From positions 18,474 to 82,473 of the forward strand of contig CAYUTA010000005.1 of the NCBI GenBank assembly GCA_964447605.1: a stretch of 64,000 nucleotides of DNA. Direction: 5' to 3'. The notes under the pieces are model-generated. The model saw only the letters and a list, made by a program, of their open reading frames with translations. It ran no database searches and had not been told where the DNA came from. Shown here in pieces: positions 42,521-51,100 of this stretch. The position numbers were made by a program, and so were the translations under genes. The stretch comes from CAYUTA01 sp964447605 (lineage in GTDB: Bacteria; Bacillota; Clostridia; Christensenellales; CAG-138). Each line of letters begins with the position of its first letter. The stretch's first letter is position 1.

Positions 42521-42549
42521 AGTATAGCATACGCGCCTTTATACGGCAA
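42521..42549 (-). promoter_or_regulatory. sigma-A-type promoter of the DUF1385-prmC-prfA-ywlC-rpiB-upp operon
   Basis: On the minus strand TTGCCG (42544-42549), 17 nt, TATACT (42521-42526), about 35 nt before the DUF1385 start. Confidence 0.6.
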
Positions 42550-42585
42550 CCGATAGCGCCGTCCCCGCAGAATGCCGGGTTTGCG

Positions 42586-43050
42586 TCATGCGGTTTCTCC
42601 CGCCTGCCGCGCAAGGAACGCCTCCATCAGCTCCGCCGCATCGGCAACGTACTTCAGACAGGGCCGCCTTGCATAGCGCTCGCGCGTATGCGCGTCCGCC
42701 ACCGCCTCCACGTTTGATTTGGCGTTTTTGAGCAGGTCGCGGCAGAGGATGCTGCCGTCCTTTGCTACAAACGCCTTCGCCAGCGCGCGAATATTTGCAT
42801 AATGCGCGTTCTTCTTCCCCTTGTCGGCCGGGTCGTCGTAACCGGCGGCAACGCCCGCGACCATGAACATGGCGCTGACCGTGCCGCAGACCTCGTGCAG
42901 CTGCCCCATGCCGCCGCCAAACGACGACGCAAACCGCGCCGCCTGCCGCTCATCCATGCCGGCTTCTTTACAAAAGGCGATCAAAACCGCCTGCGCACAG
43001 TTATAGCCTTGCAAAAACTTTTCCTGCGCAATCTCGCTTTTACTCCGCAT
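42586..43050 (-). CDS. C_GCAxxG_C_C family protein
   Basis: The 154-aa putative redox or metal protein has the C-x-x-x-V-x-x-A-F/C pattern NCAQAVLIAFCKEAG and the core FGGGMGQLHEVCGTVSAMFM (the G-C/G-A-x-x-G signature, here CGTVSA), with later cysteines in LCRDLLK and RRPCLKYV. No enzymatic function is established. ATG 43050 has GGAG about 10 nt upstream and overlaps the thioesterase stop by 11 nt, so the two are coupled. Confidence 0.8.
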   Translation of the reverse strand: MRSKSEIAQEKFLQGYNCAQAVLIAFCKEAGMDERQAARFASSFGGGMGQLHEVCGTVSAMFMVAGVAAGYDDPADKGKKNAHYANIRALAKAFVAKDGSILCRDLLKNAKSNVEAVADAHTRERYARRPCLKYVADAAELMEAFLARQAGETA

Positions 43051-43522
43051 GACTCCGTTCTCCATTCTTACTTTTAATATAGTGCATCGCGGTACCCGTT
43101 GCGTACAGCCGCGTTCCATCCTCCGCGTCAAACGCTTCCGTGCAGATATGCAGCAGCCGCCTGCCCGGAAACGTCACACCGGCGCGCACATGCACCCGCG
43201 CGTCGATGGGAATTGCATAAAGGTACGACACCTGCAGCGTAACCGTGGGTGAAATCGCGTCCTGCGGCGTAAAACAGCGGGCGACGACACCGCCGATGCT
43301 GTCGAGCATGGTTGCAATCACACCGCCGTGCACAACGTTGTTGCCGTTGCGCATCCAAGGCTGCATCGCAAATACCGCTTCGACCGTTCTCTGCTCAAAA
43401 CTGCAGGCGACCAGCCGCGGATGCAGCCTGCCATAGACGGCGTCCGCCATATCCGCGACCATCTCCAGCATGTTGCTTTCCACATAGGCCTCCATTTGCG
43501 ACTGATCGGTTAAAACAGGCAT
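43040..43522 (-). CDS. PaaI-type hotdog-fold thioesterase
   Basis: The 160-aa protein has the 4HBT/PaaI signature NNVVHGGVIATMLDSIGGVV (catalytic Asp/His-Gly-Gly region) and the following strands SPTVTLQVSYLYAIP and VHVRAGVTFPGRRL. Such proteins hydrolyse acyl- or aryl-CoA thioesters; the substrate is not predictable. ATG 43522 is preceded by GGAGCAAGGAG; the frame extends to 43579. It is coupled to the C_GCAxxG gene downstream. Confidence 0.85.
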   Translation of the reverse strand: MPVLTDQSQMEAYVESNMLEMVADMADAVYGRLHPRLVACSFEQRTVEAVFAMQPWMRNGNNVVHGGVIATMLDSIGGVVARCFTPQDAISPTVTLQVSYLYAIPIDARVHVRAGVTFPGRRLLHICTEAFDAEDGTRLYATGTAMHYIKSKNGERSHAE

Positions 43523-43628
43523 CCTGTGTTCTCCTTGCTCCCGCGCGTGATGCGCGGCGTTTTCCATGCGTACTATCATACGACATCGCGCGCGTTTTTT
43601 CCAGCCCTGCAGTTACACTTGAGGGCAA

Positions 43629-43657
43629 TTGACAAAACGCGCCGAACACAATATGCT
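43629..43657 (+). promoter_or_regulatory. sigma-A-type promoter of glycosyltransferase operon
   Basis: TTGACA (43629-43634), 17 nt, TATGCT (43652-43657), about 100 nt before the glycosyltransferase start, leaving a roughly 95-nt leader. Confidence 0.6.
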
Positions 43658-43757
43658 GTACGCAGGCTCCGGCCGCAAGTTTTTTTGCTCGTCAGGGGCT
43701 TGTTTTCAATCAGTTATCCGAGAAGAAATACGCAACGGCGAAAGGAATTTGATCCGT

Positions 43758-44948
43758 ATGGAACCGGTACAGCCAGCAATTGTAGCCATTGGCTATAACC
43801 GCCCCGAGGCGCTCCGCCGACTGCTTATAAGCATTGGCAGCGCCGATTTTTCCGGCATGTACAACGTGACGCTCGTCATCAGCCTCGATAAGAGCGATAA
43901 TCAGCGCGAGGTTGCCGCCGTCGCAGAGTCGTTCGATTGGCCATATGGGCAAAAGAAGCTGCGGCTGTACGGCACACGGCAGGGGCTGCGCGCGCATGTG
44001 CTGGCCTGTGGCGACCTGGCCCGTGATTATGGCGCGGTCATCCTGCTCGAGGACGATCTTGTGGTATCGCGTGCGTTTTACCGCTATGCCGTCGGCGCGC
44101 TTGCTTACTACGGCGACGCGCCGGAGCTTGCCGGGATTGCGCTGTACAGCCACGCATGGAACGGCTATGCGGACGTGCAGTTTATCGCGCAAAGGAACGC
44201 ATACGACACCTATCTTGGCCAGTACAGCATCACATGGGGCCAATGCTGGAGCGCGTCGCAATGGCGCGGATTCCGGCGGTGGTATGATGCGCATGGCGTG
44301 CTGCCGGATGCGCTGGCCGCGCGCGTGCCCGCAGACATCACGCATTGGCCGGATACCTCCTGGGGGAAATATTTCATATATTATATGGTGGAAAACGGCC
44401 TGTACTATGTCATTCCCTACACCTCGCTTTCAACGAACTGTGAGGAAGCGGGCCAGCATGCCGCGGGCGGCTGCGACGCGCATCAGGTCATGCTGCTTGA
44501 CGATTGTATGGATTGGCGGTTTGCGCCAATCGGGCAGGCCGTGCGCTATGACGTCTTTTTTGAACGCATCGGGCTGAAGATGCCGCCTGTTGCCGGGCTG
44601 TCCGGCGCAAACGTCTGCGTGGACCTCAACGACCAGAAGCGCGCGTCGTTCGGCAGGCGCTATCTGCTCAGCACCGCACGCTATGATCTGCCCGTGGTTG
44701 CTTCGTTCGGCATGCGCATGCGTCCCATCGAGGCCAATGTGCAGTATGACGTTGCAGGCGGCGATATCCGCCTTTACGACACCGGAGGCAGGGCGATTGG
44801 GCGACCCGTATCCGACAGTGCGCAGCGCCGCATGGAGTACGAGACCTACCGGCTCGGCTGGCGCAGACTGCTGAAATATTCCCTCGCTGCCATGTTCGCA
44901 AAAATAGGCGGCCGCCTGCGCCGCATGTTTTACAGAGGCGGCGCATGA
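43758..44948 (+). CDS. glycosyltransferase (GT-A fold, GNT1-like)
   Basis: The 396-aa cytosolic-facing enzyme has the nucleotide-sugar-binding N-terminus IVAIGYNRPEALRRLLISI, and VTLVISLDKSDNQ. The acidic metal-binding motif VILLEDDLVVSRAFYRY stands where GT-A enzymes have DxD, followed by the acceptor region SITWGQCWSASQW and ITHWPDTSWGKYFIYYMVE. A basic, amphipathic C-terminus suggests membrane association. It is coupled by ATGA to a polysaccharide deacetylase, so a surface glycan role is inferred. ATG 43758 has AAAGGA upstream; longer in-frame starts lack homology. Confidence 0.78.
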   Translation: MEPVQPAIVAIGYNRPEALRRLLISIGSADFSGMYNVTLVISLDKSDNQREVAAVAESFDWPYGQKKLRLYGTRQGLRAHVLACGDLARDYGAVILLEDDLVVSRAFYRYAVGALAYYGDAPELAGIALYSHAWNGYADVQFIAQRNAYDTYLGQYSITWGQCWSASQWRGFRRWYDAHGVLPDALAARVPADITHWPDTSWGKYFIYYMVENGLYYVIPYTSLSTNCEEAGQHAAGGCDAHQVMLLDDCMDWRFAPIGQAVRYDVFFERIGLKMPPVAGLSGANVCVDLNDQKRASFGRRYLLSTARYDLPVVASFGMRMRPIEANVQYDVAGGDIRLYDTGGRAIGRPVSDSAQRRMEYETYRLGWRRLLKYSLAAMFAKIGGRLRRMFYRGGA

Positions 44949-45673
44949 AACATTTGTTTGCCACAGCCCAAAAAGTCCTCTGCAACCGGATTGCCGCGTG
45001 CAAAATGCGCGGCGCGCTTGGCGCGCCCGACCGTTCGCGCATCTGTATGTTCCATGACGTCGTCCCCGACGGCGCGCCGTTGCCGGACGAGTACGCCTGC
45101 TCCATCGGCACGCTCAGGCAGATTGTAACGGCATACCAGGCGCGCGGCTTTTCGTTTGTCACGCTCGACGCCCTGCTGGACACGCCGTACCGCGCGGCCA
45201 GACGCCATATGGCCGTGCTGACGTTTGACGACGGGTTTGCCAGCGTATATACGCAGGCAGCGCCCTGTCTGGCCGGGAATAACGTTCCTTTCGTCGCGTA
45301 TGTCACAAGCGGGTACCTTGGCAAAGAAGGATATCTCAGCCGGACACAGCTGAAAGCGCTTGCCGCCAATCCGCTCTGCACCATCGGCTCACACCTGGTC
45401 ACGCACCCGATGACGCGCTTTCTTTCCCCGGAGGAATTGAAGCGCGAACTTCTGGAAAGCCGCCTGACGCTCGAACGCCTGACCGGAAAGCCGGTAACGC
45501 ACCTCGCTTTTCCCTATGGAAGCGCCTATGCCTGCTCGCTGCGCGACGTACGCCTTGCTAAAGAGTGCGGGTATCGCAGCGCGGCGCTGACCGTTCCCAC
45601 GGCCTACGACCGCCTGCTTCCATACCCCGATCACTCGCTGCCACGGCTGAATATGCCCGCGCAGTTTATATGA
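44945..45673 (+). CDS. polysaccharide deacetylase (NodB family)
   Basis: The 242-aa protein has motif 1 LTFDDGFASVY (catalytic and metal Asp), motif 2 GSHLVTHPMTRFL (metal His residues) and the late FPYGSAYACS, the CE4 set. It has no clear signal peptide. CE4 enzymes remove N-acetyl groups from glycans. It overlaps the glycosyltransferase by 4 nt, so the pair probably builds and edits one polymer. It begins with an HDVV segment (MFHDVVPDG) typical of the family. Confidence 0.85.
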   Translation: MKHLFATAQKVLCNRIAACKMRGALGAPDRSRICMFHDVVPDGAPLPDEYACSIGTLRQIVTAYQARGFSFVTLDALLDTPYRAARRHMAVLTFDDGFASVYTQAAPCLAGNNVPFVAYVTSGYLGKEGYLSRTQLKALAANPLCTIGSHLVTHPMTRFLSPEELKRELLESRLTLERLTGKPVTHLAFPYGSAYACSLRDVRLAKECGYRSAALTVPTAYDRLLPYPDHSLPRLNMPAQFI

Positions 45674-45719
45674 TTTCATAATAAGTTGGCACAATCACAG
45701 TCTCTTTACATTTCATCCG

Positions 45720-45748
45720 TTGACAAGCGCGCTTCTATAATATATAAT
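45720..45748 (+). promoter_or_regulatory. consensus sigma-A promoter of the DUF2179 gene
   Basis: TTGACA (45720-45725), 17 nt, TATAAT (45743-45748), a perfect match to consensus at both hexamers. The RNA would have a leader of roughly 70 nt. Confidence 0.8.
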
Positions 45749-45790
45749 CTCCGCGGTCGCTCCGGCGGTTACCGTGCGTACGGCGCGGAG
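45749..45790 (+). other. structured leader hairpin of the DUF2179 gene
   Basis: CTCCGCG (45749-45755) pairs with CGCGGAG (45784-45790), enclosing a smaller CCG/CGG arm. It sits at the very 5' end of the predicted transcript and well before the GGAGG. I do not recognise a known riboswitch. Confidence 0.35.
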
Positions 45791-45825
45791 AAGCCGGATT
45801 TTATTCTGATTGTTCGGAGGAGCAC

Positions 45826-46416
45826 ATGAACCAGTTTTTGCAGAATATCGCTGAATTCGCGCTTGGCAACTCCATCTGGGTGTATCTATTCATTTTCATG
45901 GGCAAGATCCTTGAGGTTACCTTTGGCACGCTGCGCATTGTGCTCATCAACCGCGGCGTGCGAACCGTCGGCGCTTTGATCGCGTTTGTGGAAATTTCGC
46001 TCTGGCTGATCGTGGCAAGCTCCGTGCTTGTCGGATTTCGCGAGGATTTCTGGAAAGGCGTGATGTACGCTCTGGCTTTTGCGCTGGGCAACTATCTTGG
46101 TTCCTGGCTCGACGAACTGCTGGCCTTTGGATTGAGTTCCGTTCAGGTTGTGATCTCCGGCGCGGAGGAAGCGCGGTTCGTAGAGGAATCTCTTCGCGCC
46201 AGGGGCTTTGGCATCACCTCTATGGATGTGCACGGCCGCGACTGCGACCATTGCATGCTCATGCTCACCATCAAGCGGAAGCATCTCAATGAGATTATCA
46301 ATTGGCTGGGAGACAACTGTGCTACGGCGGTCGTCACGGTAGGCGATGTGAAGACGCAGCACGGGGGCTACATGAAAAACGTTTCGCGAACGGGCCGACT
46401 GCGCATCGGAAAATAA
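45826..46416 (+). CDS. DUF2179/DUF5698 membrane protein (UPF0316)
   Basis: The 196-aa protein has three N-terminal transmembrane helices (about 15-40, 45-70, 75-100) with the family signature GKILEVTFGTLRIVLINRG. A cytosolic C-terminal DUF2179 domain (110-190) contains ISGAEEARFVEESLRARGFG and CDHCMLMLTIKRK. The family is widespread and of unknown function; DUF2179 domains of other proteins have been linked to small-ligand or nucleotide binding. It is a monocistronic unit with a very strong promoter. Confidence 0.88.
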   Translation: MNQFLQNIAEFALGNSIWVYLFIFMGKILEVTFGTLRIVLINRGVRTVGALIAFVEISLWLIVASSVLVGFREDFWKGVMYALAFALGNYLGSWLDELLAFGLSSVQVVISGAEEARFVEESLRARGFGITSMDVHGRDCDHCMLMLTIKRKHLNEIINWLGDNCATAVVTVGDVKTQHGGYMKNVSRTGRLRIGK

Positions 46417-46509
46417 CCGCGCGCGCATGCCGCTATCGTCCGCGCTGCGGCGGGCGCCGCCGGCAAACGATCCTCCCGTAATCTGTCCAAAACGTATCCT
46501 TTTTTCATT

Positions 46510-46535
46510 GCGTCCGGCTGGAAAAGACCGGACGC
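46510..46535. terminator. hairpin in the convergent gap after the DUF2179 gene
   Basis: GCGTCCGG (46510-46517) pairs with CCGGACGC (46528-46535) around a 10-nt loop. It has no strong T-run on either side. Together with nearby poly-T stretches it may end both converging transcripts. Confidence 0.4.
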
Positions 46536-46624
46536 GCAGGCCGTCAAAAACCCTGTTTTTTGCCGGAAGTCACGCGGCATGCGCGAACTTTTCTTGCGGC
46601 AATCGTCTCAACCGTCTGCGCTTC

Positions 46625-46641
46625 GGGCCCGTGCGTGCAAA
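46625..46641 (-). repeat. intergenic motif, short variant (GGG-N8-TGCAAA)
   Basis: The most divergent of the six motif copies, 22 nt past the stop of the tandem PII-like gene. It shares CTTCGGG with the copy at 55900. Confidence 0.25.
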
Positions 46642-46662
46642 GGACAGTCGCATTGCAACGCC

Positions 46663-47361
46663 CTAGTCCGCGCCCTCCGTTTCCGGGTCCGTTATGCTTC
46701 GGAGACCGACGACCCGATCCACCGGCAGCGAGAACAGAAATGCGTGCGCATCGGAATGCACGCCCGCCTGCTCCATAATGGCGCGCATGATCGCATCCCT
46801 GTCGCAGCTTTTGGCCACGATATACACGATCTCCTTTTCGGACGCAATGGACACCCCGAAAAATTTTGAGGTGAATTCCGCTCCCGTGCCCTTCGCGCTG
46901 GTAACGGTTCCGCCGCGCGCGCCCGCGCTGCGCGCAGCGTCCATCACCAGATCGGTGTTGCCTTTGTCCGCAATGGCCATAATCAGTACATAGGGATATT
47001 CGCTCATTCTTTTCACCTCATTATTGATTGTTTCCTGTCCCTGTGTCAGATAGCGGAGGCTTGATGCGCCGCCAATGCTGTTGATTGGAATCGTCAGCGC
47101 AATGCCGCTGCCCGGCACGTCGATGCCCATGCGCGATACCATCCTGCGCATCAGGCGTTCGGCAAGCTCCCGGCCGGCCATGGTCTGTAAAGCGACCTTT
47201 TCGGTCTGTTCAACGCCAAGATAATCCAGCATGCTTTTGCTTGCCGTTCCGCGGCACAGCCCGGACAGAATGGTCAGCACGCCGTGGCCGCGCAAAAACT
47301 CGATATACTCCTCGCCCTGGTCACGCCGGACGATGCTCATCAGGAGCCGGTAATCGTTCAT
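46663..47361 (-). CDS. tandem PII-like regulatory protein
   Basis: The 232-aa protein consists of two successive PII/GlnB-like ferredoxin folds (about 5-105 and 118-222). The halves share the pattern of a short strand, then a hydrophobic helix (MSIVRRDQGEEYIEFLRGHG and LIMAIADKGNTDLVMDAARS), then Gly-rich strands (AKGTGAEFTSKFFGVSI). No T-loop tyrosine is recognisable. Its start overlaps the stop of the DUF1538 gene by 4 nt. PII proteins gate transporters and enzymes in response to nucleotides and other metabolites, so it probably regulates the DUF1538 protein. Confidence 0.82.
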   Translation of the reverse strand: MNDYRLLMSIVRRDQGEEYIEFLRGHGVLTILSGLCRGTASKSMLDYLGVEQTEKVALQTMAGRELAERLMRRMVSRMGIDVPGSGIALTIPINSIGGASSLRYLTQGQETINNEVKRMSEYPYVLIMAIADKGNTDLVMDAARSAGARGGTVTSAKGTGAEFTSKFFGVSIASEKEIVYIVAKSCDRDAIMRAIMEQAGVHSDAHAFLFSLPVDRVVGLRSITDPETEGAD

Positions 47362-48911
47362 ACTTCCTCCTCCATTGCAATGACATCCTCGTGCAGCAAC
47401 GGCTCTTTGTCCACCGTTTTTTTCACAAGCAACTTTTCCGTACGCTTTTTGCGCAGTTGGAACAGCACGCCAAGAATTTGAATGGTAATTAAGGGCGTCA
47501 TGGCGACCATTGCGACAATGCCGAACGCATTGTTGACAATGCTGCCGCCAAGCGCCGCGCAGGCTCCCATTGCAAGCGGGAGCAGAAACGTAGCGGTCAT
47601 CGGACCGGAAGCAACGCCGCCGGAGTCGAACGCGATTGCCGTAAACATGGGAGGCACAAAAAACGACAACACAATCGCAATCAGATATCCCGGAAGCAGG
47701 AACCAGATAATGGGAATGTTCAGCAGGATACGCAGCATGGCAAGGCCGACGGAAAGCGAAACGCCGATCGACAGGCTAGTGCGCATGGCCTTCTTGGGAA
47801 TCATGCCGCTGGTCAACTCAAACACCTGTTTGTTGAGCACGTGCACGGCGGGCTCCGCGGCAACGATAAAATAACCGATCACCATGCCGACCGGCACGAT
47901 AATCCAGTTGTATTCCAGCATGCCGAGCCGCTGCCCAAGATGGTTGCCCACGGGCATGAAACCGACGTTGACGCCCGTTAGAAAAAGCACCAGACCCAAA
48001 AATGTATATACAAGGCCGACCAGAATGCGGATCAGCGGCGCACGTTTCAGCCGGATGACCGCAATCTGAAACATAACGAAAAACAGCAGAACCGGCAGCA
48101 GCGCAATCGCAACCTCAAGGAGATATTCCGGAAACGCATTGCCAAAATAGCGCCAAAGCGCCCGCGAGTCGGCAAACTGCGGGATGTTGACGGGCGTATA
48201 CGCGCTCGCCGACGCTTCCGGATGGAACAGCATGCCGAGGGCCAGCACGGCAAGAATCGGCCCGATGGAGCAAAGCGCGACAAGGCCGAAGCTGTCGCTT
48301 TCCGCGTTTTTATCCGTACGCATGGACGCGGCGCCCACGCCAAGGGCCATGATAAACGGAACGGTCATGGGGCCCGTTGTTACGCCGCCGGAATCGAACG
48401 CCACCGCAACAAACCCGTCCGGCACAAGCTGTACCAAAATAAAAACCAGCGCATAAAAGCCGATCAGCAGAAAGGACAGCCGGATGCGGAAAATGATGCG
48501 CAGCATGGCGAGCACCAGGAACATGCCGACCCCAGCCGCGACCGTTAAAATAATGGCGGCGTTTGGAATATTGGGAACCTGTGCGGCAAGCACCTGCAGG
48601 TCGGGTTCCGCAACCGTTATGATGATGCCGACAACCAGGCAGATTACAACGATGAACCAGAGCTTGCGCGATTTGGTGATGGCTGAGCCCACCTCCTCGC
48701 CAATGGGCGTCATGGCCAGGTCCGTTCCGAGCGTAAACAGCCCCATGCCGAGAATCAGCAGAATCGCGCCAATGACAAACGCCATCAAAATATCGGTCGG
48801 AACCGGTACAACCGTAAAGCAAAGCAAAAATACAATTCCGGTAATGGGTAGAACCGACGCCAGAGATTCCTTTAATTTTTCAAGTAAGATTGTTCTGCTT
48901 TTTCCAAACAC
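47358..48911 (-). CDS. DUF1538 integral membrane protein, duplicated
   Basis: The 517-aa protein has about 12-14 transmembrane helices arranged as two homologous halves. The pairs are easy to see: FDSGGVTTGPMTVPFIMALG with FDSGGVASGPMTATFLLPLA, and a TPIGEEVG-type with a MPVGNHLG-type motif. AEPDLQVLAAQV and AEPAVHVLNKQV also match. Paired Asp-Ser-Gly-Gly re-entrant-like motifs suggest an ion-coupled transporter; the substrate is unknown. GTG start at 48911 has GGAGG 7 nt upstream. The next gene encodes two PII-like domains. Confidence 0.85.
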   Translation of the reverse strand: MFGKSRTILLEKLKESLASVLPITGIVFLLCFTVVPVPTDILMAFVIGAILLILGMGLFTLGTDLAMTPIGEEVGSAITKSRKLWFIVVICLVVGIIITVAEPDLQVLAAQVPNIPNAAIILTVAAGVGMFLVLAMLRIIFRIRLSFLLIGFYALVFILVQLVPDGFVAVAFDSGGVTTGPMTVPFIMALGVGAASMRTDKNAESDSFGLVALCSIGPILAVLALGMLFHPEASASAYTPVNIPQFADSRALWRYFGNAFPEYLLEVAIALLPVLLFFVMFQIAVIRLKRAPLIRILVGLVYTFLGLVLFLTGVNVGFMPVGNHLGQRLGMLEYNWIIVPVGMVIGYFIVAAEPAVHVLNKQVFELTSGMIPKKAMRTSLSIGVSLSVGLAMLRILLNIPIIWFLLPGYLIAIVLSFFVPPMFTAIAFDSGGVASGPMTATFLLPLAMGACAALGGSIVNNAFGIVAMVAMTPLITIQILGVLFQLRKKRTEKLLVKKTVDKEPLLHEDVIAMEEEV

Positions 48912-49102
48912 CCATACGCCTCCTTCTCCATGCCGTCTTTGTTTTTTAGTATAACATACTTTTCCGCCGCCGGGTATTCGGAACGTATGCAGAATTTATG
49001 CAGATTGCGGCGGCCGGCCGTTAAACCGCAACGCCATGCACTTGCCCGGCTGCAGAATATGGCGTATAATGAAATCAACACTTCACAGGAGGGCTCTTTG
49101 CA

Positions 49103-49474
49103 ATGGCATATTGTGATAAATGCGGTCGTCAACTGCTGGAGGGCTGTCACTTTTGTCCGAACTGCGGAACCATTGTCGATACAAGTCCGCAGGCGCAGCA
49201 GCAGGCGCGGACGCAGCCGCCGGATAAAAATTCACGGCATGCCGTGATCGGAAGCTGGTCTTTTTTTGGAACGCTGCTTTTGATGTGCCTGCCCGTGGCC
49301 GGCCTGATTCTGACGCTTGTTTGGGCTCTCGGCGGCGCGCATAACCTCAACCGCGTGCATTATGCGCGCGCCGTGCTGCTCGTTCAGCTTCTGTTTGTCA
49401 TCCTGGCCGTCGCTGCTTTTTCGTTCCTGAATGTTTCTTACGATGCGCTCGGCCGGATGTTTTTTGCGATGTGA
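49103..49474 (+). CDS. zinc-ribbon membrane protein
   Basis: The 123-aa protein has an N-terminal zinc ribbon CDKCGRQLLEGCHFCPNCG (two CxxC pairs), a Gln/Pro-rich linker (30-45) and two membrane helices (about 50-75 and 88-112). Small zinc_ribbon_2 proteins of this shape are common in Firmicutes with unknown function. The ATG is preceded by an AGGAGGG site. A terminator follows the stop at once. Confidence 0.8.
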   Translation: MAYCDKCGRQLLEGCHFCPNCGTIVDTSPQAQQQARTQPPDKNSRHAVIGSWSFFGTLLLMCLPVAGLILTLVWALGGAHNLNRVHYARAVLLVQLLFVILAVAAFSFLNVSYDALGRMFFAM

Positions 49475-49479
49475 CGATA

Positions 49480-49527
49480 AAACCGCGCCTTCCATCTGCT
49501 GCCGGAGGGGTGGCGGTTTCCTTTTTT
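49480..49527 (+). terminator. terminator directly before the D-aminoacylase start
   Basis: AAACCGC (49480-49486) pairs with GCGGTTT (49513-49519), with extra imperfect pairing inside, followed by CCTTTTTT. The T-run ends 5 nt before the ATG of the next gene. Confidence 0.6.
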
Positions 49528-49531
49528 GCTG

Positions 49532-51100
49532 ATGAAAATCTGGATTCAAAACGGTACGATTATCGACGGCAGCGGCGCCCCTGCATTTTGCGGAAGCGTC
49601 GCGCTGGAGCGCGGCAGGCTTTTCGTCTACCCTGGTGAAGCGCCGCCTACGCTGCCTGCGGATGAAACGATCGACGGCACGGGCCTGACCGTTACGCCCG
49701 GCTTTATCGACGCGCATTCCCACGGCGATTTAACGCTGCGAAGCCGTTATGCCGCCATGAGCAAGCTTTCGCAGGGCATCACCACGCAGATTGCCGGCCA
49801 TTGCGGCGTATCCATGTTTCCGGCCGCCGCAAACGGCCGCGACGGGTTTGAGCGGTTTGTTTCCGGCATCGCGCCATACCCCGAGCTGCCCGGCGATATC
49901 GGCTGCTGTGCAAGCGCGGGCGCTTTCATAGACTGGATGCGTTCGCTCGACAACCCGGTGCAGACCTATACGTTTGCCGGGCACGGCGCGCTGCGGCTCT
50001 GGGCAATGGGCTATGAAAACCGCAGGCCGGATGGAACGGAATTGCAGCGTATGTGCAATATGCTGCGCCGCTGCATCCGGGAAGGCGCGCTCGGCCTTTC
50101 CACCGGCCTGGTATACGCGCCCTGCTGCTATGCGGATAACGACGAAATTCTGCCGCTTCTGCACGTTGTTGCCGAGGAGGGCGGCGTTTACGCCACCCAT
50201 CCGCGCAACGAAGCGGATACCGTGCTCGAGGCGCGTCGGGAATCGCTGCGCCTTGCAAAGGAGGCCCGCGTTCCGCTCTGCGTTTCCCATCTGAAGGCCG
50301 CCGGGCAAAACAACTGGGGGAAGCCTGCGCAGCTGCTCGCCGACATTGACCGCGCCGCCGACAGCGGGCAAAGAATTCTCATCGACTGCTACCCCTATAT
50401 GGCGGGCAACACCGCGCTCAACGTTTCCATTCCGCCGCGCTATTTTGCAAACGGCCTCGACGGCCTGCTCGGCGCGCTGAAATCCCCCATAGAGCGCGAG
50501 ATCATCCGCGAAGAAATGTCCCGCCCGTCCAACTATGACAATTATATCTATAACAGCGGCGGCTTTTCCGGCGTCTATGTTTCCAGCTGCCCGGTCGCGC
50601 ACGACGCGGAGGGCATGTTCATCACGGATTATGCCGAGCGCATCGGGAAGGCGCCCTTCGACGCTTACTGCGATATCCTGATACAAAACGGCGGGCTCGG
50701 ACTCGGCATTTATTTCCATATGAGCGAGCAGGATGTCTCGCGGATTCTGCGCCATCCGCTCTGCGTGGTCGGCACCGACGGCCTTGTCGGGCTGCCGGCG
50801 GAAAACCCGCACCCGCGCTCATTCGGTACAATGGCGCGCGCATATGCTATGATGGTACGTGAAAAAGCGTTCGCCACGCCCGAGCTGGCAATCCATAAGA
50901 TGACCGGCAAAACGGCCGGGTGGCTTGGCTTAAACGGCAAGGGCCTTGTGCGTAACGGCTTTGACGCGGATATCCTGCTGCTTGACCTGAATGGATTTGC
51001 GGATACGGCGACCTATGCCAACGGCAGCGGTCTTTGCAGCGGGATTGAGCGCGTATACAGCGCGGGAAAGCTTGTTTATAAAAAAGGAGATGCGATATGA
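49532..51100 (+). CDS. N-acyl-D-amino-acid deacylase (D-aminoacylase family)
   Basis: The enzyme family removes acyl groups from N-acyl-D-amino acids. The 522-aa protein begins KIWIQNGTIIDGSGAPA and has the metal-binding DAHSHGD. It also has the ligands in LSTGLVYAPC and CVSHLKAAG, the active-site region GTDGLVG, and the C-terminal sandwich GFDADILLLDLN. ATG 49532 is the family start; no proper SD is seen at the right distance because a terminator hairpin occupies the leader. It is coupled by ATGA to a PfkB-type kinase. Substrates such as peptidoglycan- or tail-derived D-amino acids are possible but not shown. Confidence 0.88.
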   Translation: MKIWIQNGTIIDGSGAPAFCGSVALERGRLFVYPGEAPPTLPADETIDGTGLTVTPGFIDAHSHGDLTLRSRYAAMSKLSQGITTQIAGHCGVSMFPAAANGRDGFERFVSGIAPYPELPGDIGCCASAGAFIDWMRSLDNPVQTYTFAGHGALRLWAMGYENRRPDGTELQRMCNMLRRCIREGALGLSTGLVYAPCCYADNDEILPLLHVVAEEGGVYATHPRNEADTVLEARRESLRLAKEARVPLCVSHLKAAGQNNWGKPAQLLADIDRAADSGQRILIDCYPYMAGNTALNVSIPPRYFANGLDGLLGALKSPIEREIIREEMSRPSNYDNYIYNSGGFSGVYVSSCPVAHDAEGMFITDYAERIGKAPFDAYCDILIQNGGLGLGIYFHMSEQDVSRILRHPLCVVGTDGLVGLPAENPHPRSFGTMARAYAMMVREKAFATPELAIHKMTGKTAGWLGLNGKGLVRNGFDADILLLDLNGFADTATYANGSGLCSGIERVYSAGKLVYKKGDAI

